DNA from: Chloroflexota bacterium
GTDB lineage: Bacteria > Desulfobacterota > Desulfuromonadia > Desulfuromonadales > Geopsychrobacteraceae
DNA length: 7,267 nt
Reading direction: 5' to 3'
Assembly (NCBI GenBank): GCA_015222355.1
Contig: JADFVC010000037.1
Location: 1-7,267 of the forward strand
Below are positions 1 to 4,224 of the stretch, in pieces. Positions within the stretch are counted from its first letter, which is position 1. Each line of letters begins with the position of its first letter. The translations under genes were made by a program, and so were the position numbers. Under the pieces are notes generated by a model. It saw only the letters and a program-made list of their open reading frames with translations, ran no database searches and was not told the DNA's origin.

Positions 1-53
1 ACTTCAATGTTGGGATGCCGACCGGCATCCATCATCCGGGGCCCCAGAATTCA
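1..53 (-). promoter_or_regulatory. Bacterial SECIS-like element following the hdrA TGA
   Basis: Read on the minus strand, the TGA at 53-51 is followed after 20 bases by GGATGCC-GGTC-GGCATCC. This is a perfect 7-bp stem with a 4-base loop, at 30-13. Bacterial SECIS elements are hairpins inside the coding region just downstream of UGA, with a guanine-bearing (often GGUC-like) apical loop that SelB recognises. Here the loop starts 27 bases after the UGA, within the spacing known for bacterial elements. Outside the main stem, ATG on the 5' side could pair with CAT on the 3' side across a small internal loop. The hairpin also encodes the DAGRHP segment, so part of its sequence is constrained by protein. 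SelB binding is not shown. Confidence 0.7.
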
Positions 54-236
54 TATAGCACAGTCCATGGTGGGGAAGGTCTTATCCAACTGAGCCATCC
101 TCCCACCAAGCGAGGGGGACTTTTCGACCAAATAGACCTGAATTCTGGAGGCAGCCAAATCCAAAGCCGCCTGAATCCCGGCAATCCCCCCCCCTAAAAC
201 CAAGACTCCTTTTTGTTTGTTTACCCGCACGGCCAT
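1..236 (-). CDS. hdrA: HdrA-like FAD-dependent subunit, 5' part only, with in-frame TGA read as selenocysteine
   Basis: This is the N-terminal part of a heterodisulfide reductase subunit A-like flavoprotein, which in the family carries FAD and Fe-S clusters and routes electrons between ferredoxin and heterodisulfide-type partners. The gene starts at ATG 236-234 behind an AAGGA Shine-Dalgarno and leaves the window at position 1, so 78 residues are visible. A Rossmann FAD-binding motif, LGGGIAG, lies at residues 14-20; an acidic residue in LVEK follows near 38, then GGRMAQLDKTFPT. At residue 62 the codon is TGA (53-51). It falls in MDCAI-TGA-ILGPRMMDAGRHPNIE, where the family has a cysteine (DCxxC...GRHPNI). 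Frame conservation continues after the TGA, and a SECIS-like hairpin follows, so I read it as selenocysteine. The start sits 41 bases after the korC stop, so co-transcription is likely. The alternative is a real nonsense mutation or a sequencing error (TGC to TGA). Family assignment is firm; Sec is a strong inference. Confidence 0.85.
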
Positions 237-277
237 AATACTATCCTTGGGATGTAGCCTTGCAAGGCCACCTTATG

Positions 278-841
278 TTAAACCTTTACAGCGTTTTTTT
301 CTTTTAACTGCCGACCGTATTCATACCCTTTATCGAAAGCCTTGAGGTTCAGTTCCTCTGTGCCTGCCGGGACCGAGCTTTCTACCCCCTTGCGTAATGC
401 CTCCTTGGGTATTAGGTCAGTCACCGCCCCTAAAAACCCTAACATAACGATGTTCAAAACGATCTTGTGGCCTAGCTCCTCGGCAATACGAGTACCCGGG
501 ATGCCGTAAGCCTTTACTTTTGGCCCGTGTTTCTCCGGCTTAACCAGATCCTTTTCGTAGACAATCGTGCACTCGTCAGCCATCGTATCCTTGTGGGTCA
601 TATAACCGTCATTGGACATGGCCAGCATTACCTGTGGCGAGGTAGCATACGGATACAGTACCCGGGTGTCGGAGACAACCACTTGGGCGCTGCAGGCGCT
701 GCCACGCGCCTCCGGTCCAAAACTCTGGGTTAAAGTGGCATGTTGATTACTGTAGATGGATGCGGCTTTGCCGATGATATAGCCACAAAGGATCACCCCC
801 TGGCCTCCTAAGCCGGTGATTCTAATTTCATTTGTCGCCAT
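278..841 (-). CDS. korC: 2-oxoacid:ferredoxin oxidoreductase, gamma subunit
   Basis: This is the gamma subunit (pyruvate/ketoisovalerate oxidoreductase catalytic domain family) of the complex that converts a 2-oxoacid plus CoA to acyl-CoA and CO2 while reducing ferredoxin in the cytoplasm. It has 187 residues, the usual family size. GLGGQG lies at residues 10-15, and the family signature QSFGPEARG lies at 39-47, followed by a hydrophobic NIVMLGFLGAV near 130-140. I chose ATG 841-839 over the longer frame beginning at 892. GGAGG lies five bases upstream of this ATG, and the protein then begins MATNEIRITGLGGQG as in relatives; the longer start would add 17 unconserved residues inside korB. The gene overlaps the end of korB by 14 bases, which suggests translational coupling, and ends in TAA. 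It differs from the second gamma gene at 3544, which has GAGGHG in place of GLGGQG. Confidence 0.93.
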   Translation of the reverse strand: MATNEIRITGLGGQGVILCGYIIGKAASIYSNQHATLTQSFGPEARGSACSAQVVVSDTRVLYPYATSPQVMLAMSNDGYMTHKDTMADECTIVYEKDLVKPEKHGPKVKAYGIPGTRIAEELGHKIVLNIVMLGFLGAVTDLIPKEALRKGVESSVPAGTEELNLKAFDKGYEYGRQLKEKNAVKV

Positions 842-1721
842 TGCCGCCTCCGTAGGGTTTATATTTGTCGCCGAATTTCTTCTTATAGGCATTGTTCAGG
901 CAGTCGAGGTAGGTTGGCTTTTCAATATCCACGAACTTGCCCACCGCGATTTTCGACTGGTAATCAATGTTGACTTCTTTTGGATCAGCGCCATGCCTGA
1001 TGACGCTGTTATCGTGGTAGAACTTCATCAGGTCAAGACCGGAGCCAAGTTTATTTAGCCTGGCATAAAGGGTGGAACAGGGAGCGATAACCTCTACAAA
1101 TGAAAACCCCCTCTTGGTGAGGGCTTCTTTGATAGCCACGGTCAAGCGGCGGACATGCAAAGCGGTCCAGCGGGCTACATACACCGCCCCCGATGATGCC
1201 GCTAGGAGAGGTATGTTAAACGGGTGCTCGTAATTACCATAAGGTGAGGTAGCCGATCTGGCAGTAATCGGTGTGGTTGGGGCGACCTGGCCGCCGGTCA
1301 TGGCATAAATAAAGTTGTTCACACAGATGACAGTGATATCAACGTTGCGTCTGGCCGTATGGATCAGGTGATTGCCGCCGATGGAGACTAAATCTCCATC
1401 GCCGGAGAAAACAATGACCTTCAAATCCGGCCGGGCGATATGTAGGCCGAGGGCAAATGGAATCGCCCGGCCATGGGTTGTATGAAACGAATCGAGCTTC
1501 GTGTACCCAGCTACTCGGCCGGTGCATCCGATCCCGGAGACTATCGCCACATTGTTCAGGTCAAGCTGGAGCTGTTTAAGGGCGACGGCCAGGGCCGTCA
1601 CCGTAGTCCCGATCCCGCAGGTGGGGCACCAGATATGCGGGATACGGTCCATCCGGAGGAGTCTCTCCATCGGATGCTCTTCTCTTTCCTGCATCCGTTT
1701 TTCAGTTACTTTTGTGGTCAT
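828..1721 (-). CDS. korB: 2-oxoacid:ferredoxin oxidoreductase, beta subunit (TPP and 4Fe-4S binding)
   Basis: This is the beta subunit, which holds thiamine pyrophosphate and the proximal 4Fe-4S cluster of the KorABCD complex. It has 297 residues. The TPP motif is GDGD at residues 107-110 with NN at 135-136, followed by IYAMTGGQ. Four cysteines fit the cluster ligands of two-domain 2-oxoacid oxidoreductases: C32 and C35 in WCPTCG, C66 in GIGCTGR and C215 in APCST. The 31-residue step from the second to the third cysteine matches the family pattern. HTTHGRA (80-86) is the usual substrate-side segment. WCPTCG replaces the more common WCPGCG. The start ATG (1721-1719) overlaps the korA stop as ATGA and has AAGGAAG seven bases upstream. 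The first 30 residues are a charged extension, and M18 is a possible shorter start. 2-Oxoglutarate is the likeliest substrate, but branched-chain 2-oxoacids cannot be excluded. Confidence 0.95.
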   Translation of the reverse strand: MTTKVTEKRMQEREEHPMERLLRMDRIPHIWCPTCGIGTTVTALAVALKQLQLDLNNVAIVSGIGCTGRVAGYTKLDSFHTTHGRAIPFALGLHIARPDLKVIVFSGDGDLVSIGGNHLIHTARRNVDITVICVNNFIYAMTGGQVAPTTPITARSATSPYGNYEHPFNIPLLAASSGAVYVARWTALHVRRLTVAIKEALTKRGFSFVEVIAPCSTLYARLNKLGSGLDLMKFYHDNSVIRHGADPKEVNIDYQSKIAVGKFVDIEKPTYLDCLNNAYKKKFGDKYKPYGGGNGDK

Positions 1722-2875
1722 TTAACAGCTTCCTTTATGGTCTTATAAATATCATCCGGATTATGCACGGTCCCCCCGGCATGCCCGACAAGGTAGGTCT
1801 GGCATTTTCCGGCGGCACACCGGTCCATTTCCAGAAATACCTGACCGTAGTTCATCTCTACCATAATTAATGACTTCACCTGGCCAGCCAGTTCTCTGAC
1901 CCGCTTTTCCGGAAAGGGCCAGACGGTAACCATCTTAATCTGGCCAACTTTAATACCCTCTTTCCTTGCCTTGGTAATGGCCGGCTGGATCACCCGAGAG
2001 GAGATGCCATAAGCCATTACCACTATCTCGGCGCCTTCAACATCTTTCTCTTCAAGCCAGATAATCTCATCGACATGGTTATTTACCTTATCGATAAGAC
2101 GACGAACATTTGTCTCCTGGGTTTCGGCATTAATGACGGGGTAGCCCCTGTAATCGTGAGTCAGACCTGTAACATGAAACTTGTATCCCTTACCGACAGG
2201 TAAAAAAGGAGATACCCCTCCCTCGGTGGGCTCGTACGGCCAGGCTTCTCCAGGTTCCTTATCGGTATATCGGCGTTCAACCAACTCGATCTCTTCAGCG
2301 GGAGGTATAACCACCCTCTCAGTCATATGCCCGACGCACTCATCAGTCATAACCAGTACCGGCATGTGATATTTTTCAGAAAGGTTAAAGGCGTGGATAG
2401 TCAGCTCGAACGATTCCTGAGGCGAGTCTGGAGCTAGAGCAATTACCTCGTAGTCGCCATGGGAGCCCCAGCGAGCCTGCATCATGTCGGCCTGGCCGGG
2501 GAGGGTGGGCAGGCCGGTCGAGGGGCCACCACGCTGAACATTTATGAGCACGCAGGGTGTTTCCAACATAATACCCAGTCCGAAATTCTCCATCATTAAG
2601 GAAAACCCGGGCCCGGAGGTGCAGCTCATCGATTTTACGCCCCCCCACGAGGCACCTAAGATCGCCGCCATACTGGCCAGTTCATCCTCCATCTGGATAA
2701 AAACACCGCCGATAAGAGGGAACCGTCGAGAGACCCTCTCAGCAATCTCAGTGGATGGTGTGATTGGATAGCCAGCGAAAAACTTACAACCGGCGGCAAT
2801 ACCCCCCTCAGCAGAGGCATGGTTGCCGTCAAGGTAATGGGAACCGGTAAGAACATTTTTAGGGTCAGCTTTCAA
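1718..2875 (-). CDS. korA: 2-oxoacid:ferredoxin oxidoreductase, alpha subunit
   Basis: This is the alpha subunit of the Kor complex, contributing the pyrimidine-binding TPP domain and domain II. It has 385 residues, normal for KorA-type proteins. Conserved segments in order are GYPITPSTEI (35-44), QMEDELAS (61-68, with the glutamate expected to contact TPP), CTSGPGFS (85-92), NVQRGGPSTGLPT (112-124), a TDE segment near 177-179, ETQETNVRRL near 255 in the domain linker, and a C-terminal transketolase-like half with EMNYGQ. The start codon is TTG (2875-2873), which overlaps the korD stop as TTGA. No in-frame ATG gives a plausible alternative, and a near-perfect Shine-Dalgarno stands upstream. 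The gene overlaps korB by four bases. Assignment to the 2-oxoacid:ferredoxin oxidoreductase alpha family is firm, while substrate (2-oxoglutarate favoured) is inferred from the separate-subunit D-A-B-C layout. Confidence 0.95.
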   Translation of the reverse strand: MKADPKNVLTGSHYLDGNHASAEGGIAAGCKFFAGYPITPSTEIAERVSRRFPLIGGVFIQMEDELASMAAILGASWGGVKSMSCTSGPGFSLMMENFGLGIMLETPCVLINVQRGGPSTGLPTLPGQADMMQARWGSHGDYEVIALAPDSPQESFELTIHAFNLSEKYHMPVLVMTDECVGHMTERVVIPPAEEIELVERRYTDKEPGEAWPYEPTEGGVSPFLPVGKGYKFHVTGLTHDYRGYPVINAETQETNVRRLIDKVNNHVDEIIWLEEKDVEGAEIVVMAYGISSRVIQPAITKARKEGIKVGQIKMVTVWPFPEKRVRELAGQVKSLIMVEMNYGQVFLEMDRCAAGKCQTYLVGHAGGTVHNPDDIYKTIKEAVK

Positions 2876-3153
2876 TTGATCACCTCCTTTTCCTCTGCCT
2901 CAACTCGCACACAATAAATGGCGTAATCGGGGCAAAGCATCTCACAGAGATCACAGTTGACACATTCATCAGGCTTGACAACCACCGGAGGGTGATAGCC
3001 TTTGGAATTAAATTCATCCGAAAGTTCTAGAACACCCTTGGGGCAATATTCCACACAGAAACCGCACCCCTTGCAGCGCTCCTTTATGATATGAAGTTCA
3101 CCCCGGGGGACCTTAAGCTTGTCAATGTCTAATGGGGTTCTCCAGAATTTCAT
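2872..3153 (-). CDS. korD: Two-cluster 4Fe-4S ferredoxin subunit of the Kor complex
   Basis: This 93-residue ferredoxin-type subunit would carry electrons from the KorB cluster to the external acceptor. Two full 4Fe-4S motifs are visible: C27-C30-C33-C37 followed by proline, and C64-C67-C70-C74 followed by proline. They are separated by a loop containing FNSKGYHPP, common in KorD proteins, so two low-potential clusters are expected. There is no signal peptide, consistent with a cytoplasmic complex. The ATG at 3153-3151 is preceded by GGAG at a seven-base spacing. It is the first gene of the operon, and its stop overlaps the korA start codon by three bases. The N-terminal 26 residues (FWRTPLD...) precede the first cluster motif and are a typical short lead-in. 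Confidence 0.93.
   Translation of the reverse strand: MKFWRTPLDIDKLKVPRGELHIIKERCKGCGFCVEYCPKGVLELSDEFNSKGYHPPVVVKPDECVNCDLCEMLCPDYAIYCVRVEAEEKEVIN
2878..2890 (-). promoter_or_regulatory. Near-perfect Shine-Dalgarno for korA
   Basis: On the minus strand the sequence AAAGGAGGTGATC lies just before the TTG start of korA. It is complementary to essentially the whole anti-Shine-Dalgarno tail of 16S rRNA. Seven bases separate GGAGG from TTG. It lies inside the last codons of korD. The strong site probably compensates for the weak TTG start and keeps the alpha subunit in step with its partners. Confidence 0.85.
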
Positions 3154-3278
3154 ATAAGGACTCCGTTTTTAGGCCACATATTGGAACTTGCCTTTTTGCA
3201 TCTTTAATAATAATGCTTGTGATTTTTTTCTCATAAACTCATAATCGTAGAAAAAACACTACTCATAGCCTTGGCCCA

Positions 3279-3293
3279 ATAACGAGCCGTTAT
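3279..3293. repeat. Small inverted repeat, possible operator
   Basis: ATAACG-AGC-CGTTAT is a perfect 6-bp dyad around a 3-base centre, located about 130 bases upstream of korD. It could be a binding site for a dimeric regulator of the kor operon. A dyad this short can also arise by chance in a region of this length, and I recognise no known regulator consensus. Confidence 0.3.
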
Positions 3294-3458
3294 GCCCATT
3301 AAGAAGCCAGCTAACTTTTCCGAAGGTAATAAATTGCAAGTCAAATGTCCAACGAAAAATCAAGAAACTGCCTGACGTAAGAGCTATAAATACATACTGT
3401 TTATTGTGCCAAAAAGCACTCTTGCAAAAGTACTACCTGCGACAAGCTCTTTTCTCTC

Positions 3459-3487
3459 TTGCCAGCGGTCCTTAGACGACGTATATT
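3459..3487 (+). promoter_or_regulatory. Sigma70-type promoter for the second gamma subunit gene
   Basis: TTGCCA (3459-3464) and TATATT (3482-3487) each match the housekeeping -35 and -10 consensus at five of six positions, and the spacer is exactly 17 bases. Transcription would start near 3494, giving a leader of about 50 bases before the ATG at 3544. This is the best promoter match in the window. The downstream 982-residue gene could be read from the same transcript. Confidence 0.6.
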
Positions 3488-3543
3488 ATTAGTATGAAGC
3501 AGTTGGTTTGCAGCACAAGATGTTCAGTTGAAACCCTGGGCAA

Positions 3544-4116
3544 ATGGCTTTCAAGTATAGTATAAGGTTGAGCGGTGCCGGTGGCCACGGGCTGATTCAG
3601 GCGGCAAGGATACTGGCAGAAGCGGCTGCCATATACGATAACAAGAATGCCGCCGAGAGTTGTTCTTACGGGCCTGAAGCGCGGGGAAGCTCCAGCCGCG
3701 CTGAGATAGTTATTTCCGACGAAGCCATCGATTCTCCCAAAATTGAGGCGATTGATCTTTTGATGGCTCTAAGCCAGGAAGCCTTCGACAAGTATATTAA
3801 AGACTTGGGACCCTCGGGTATTGTGGTGACGGATTGCCGTGTTCAAACTGGTGATGAGCTCAAGAGTCGCAAAGTGTATTCGGCACCATTTATGGAAATC
3901 GCCGAGAAGGAATGTGGACAGCCGGCCATGGTCAATATTGTTGCCCTGGGTTTTTTCGCCGAGGTGAGCGGGATTGTCTCCAAGAAATCAATTCGTCAGG
4001 CGATTCTGGCTCGCGCTCCGAAGATGTCTGAGAGCACTTACATCCAAGCGTACGAGGCTGGTTCGAAAGCTGCCGCTCAACAACTTAACAAACAAGAGTA
4101 TCAGGCAAAAAAATGA
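3544..4116 (+). CDS. Stand-alone gamma subunit-like protein of the 2-oxoacid:acceptor oxidoreductase family
   Basis: This 190-residue protein is a paralogue of the KorC encoded at 841-278. It opens with the same beta-strand and loop (RLSGAGGHG, residues 8-16, against RITGLGGQG in KorC), keeps SYGPEARGSS (41-50) against SFGPEARGSA, and has the late NIVALGFFAEV segment. The fold and family are therefore clear. It replaces the glutamine of GGQG with histidine. No alpha or beta gene lies beside it: upstream is a promoter region, and downstream is a nucleotidyltransferase-like gene after 108 bases. It may pair with alpha/beta subunits encoded elsewhere, swap with KorC in the same enzyme, or have a non-Kor role; the sequence does not decide. 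The ATG at 3544 lacks a good Shine-Dalgarno (only CTGGG nearby), but the start fits the family's usual N-terminus. It ends in TGA. Confidence 0.85.
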   Translation: MAFKYSIRLSGAGGHGLIQAARILAEAAAIYDNKNAAESCSYGPEARGSSSRAEIVISDEAIDSPKIEAIDLLMALSQEAFDKYIKDLGPSGIVVTDCRVQTGDELKSRKVYSAPFMEIAEKECGQPAMVNIVALGFFAEVSGIVSKKSIRQAILARAPKMSESTYIQAYEAGSKAAAQQLNKQEYQAKK

Positions 4117-4209
4117 GTTTTCACATAGTCTTATCAGCTCCCAAAGATCCGACCATTAGCAAGTGTCTCCCAACCGTTCTTCAGCAGCCACTCTCCCTTC
4201 CCAACAACT

Positions 4210-4214
4210 GAGGG
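4210..4214 (+). promoter_or_regulatory. Shine-Dalgarno for the nucleotidyltransferase gene
   Basis: GAGGG lies 10 bases before the ATG at 4225 and supports that start. The preceding 4117-4209 spacer holds no clear terminator or promoter, so read-through from the gamma-subunit gene is plausible. Confidence 0.55.
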
Positions 4215-4224
4215 ATTTGCGCGA

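Larger units (their letters stand above)
3154..3543. other. Divergent intergenic region between the kor operon and the second gamma gene
   Basis: This stretch of about 390 bases separates two divergent transcription units and is more AT-rich than the flanking genes. It holds one convincing rightward promoter (3459-3487), a 6-3-6 dyad at 3279-3293 and three copies of CTCATA. I see no tRNA, no rRNA, no recognisable riboswitch and no convincing protein-coding frame. For the leftward kor operon I found no good paired -35/-10. AT-rich segments such as 3203-3214 could supply a -10 but lack a matching -35 at normal spacing, so an activator or an alternative sigma factor may be needed. Confidence 0.7.

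Noticed and set aside
38..45. GGGGCCCC palindrome as a regulator or restriction-related site
   Set aside because: It lies inside hdrA coding sequence (codons for GP) next to the SECIS-like hairpin and is too short to interpret separately.
51..236. A 61-residue stand-alone protein ending at TGA 53-51
   Set aside because: The frame continues after the TGA with the conserved HdrA segment, so the short version is better read as the start of a longer, Sec-containing hdrA.
828..830. Sec read-through at the korB TGA stop
   Set aside because: The protein already has family length, and an in-frame TAG follows one codon later.
842..892. Longer korC start at 892
   Set aside because: It adds 17 unconserved residues inside korB, while ATG 841 has GGAGG at the right distance and gives the usual N-terminus.
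2878..2890. GATCACCTCCTTT on the plus strand resembling the 3' end of 16S rRNA
   Set aside because: No further rRNA sequence surrounds it; it is the complement of the strong korA Shine-Dalgarno on the minus strand.
3154..3543. CRISPR array, insertion sequence or tRNA in the intergenic region
   Set aside because: There are no regularly spaced long repeats, terminal inverted repeats, transposase fragment or cloverleaf-forming sequence.
1..4116. Genome-wide reassignment of TGA to an amino acid instead of Sec
   Set aside because: korD, korA, korB and the second gamma gene all end naturally at TGA at the expected family length, so TGA is a normal stop here.
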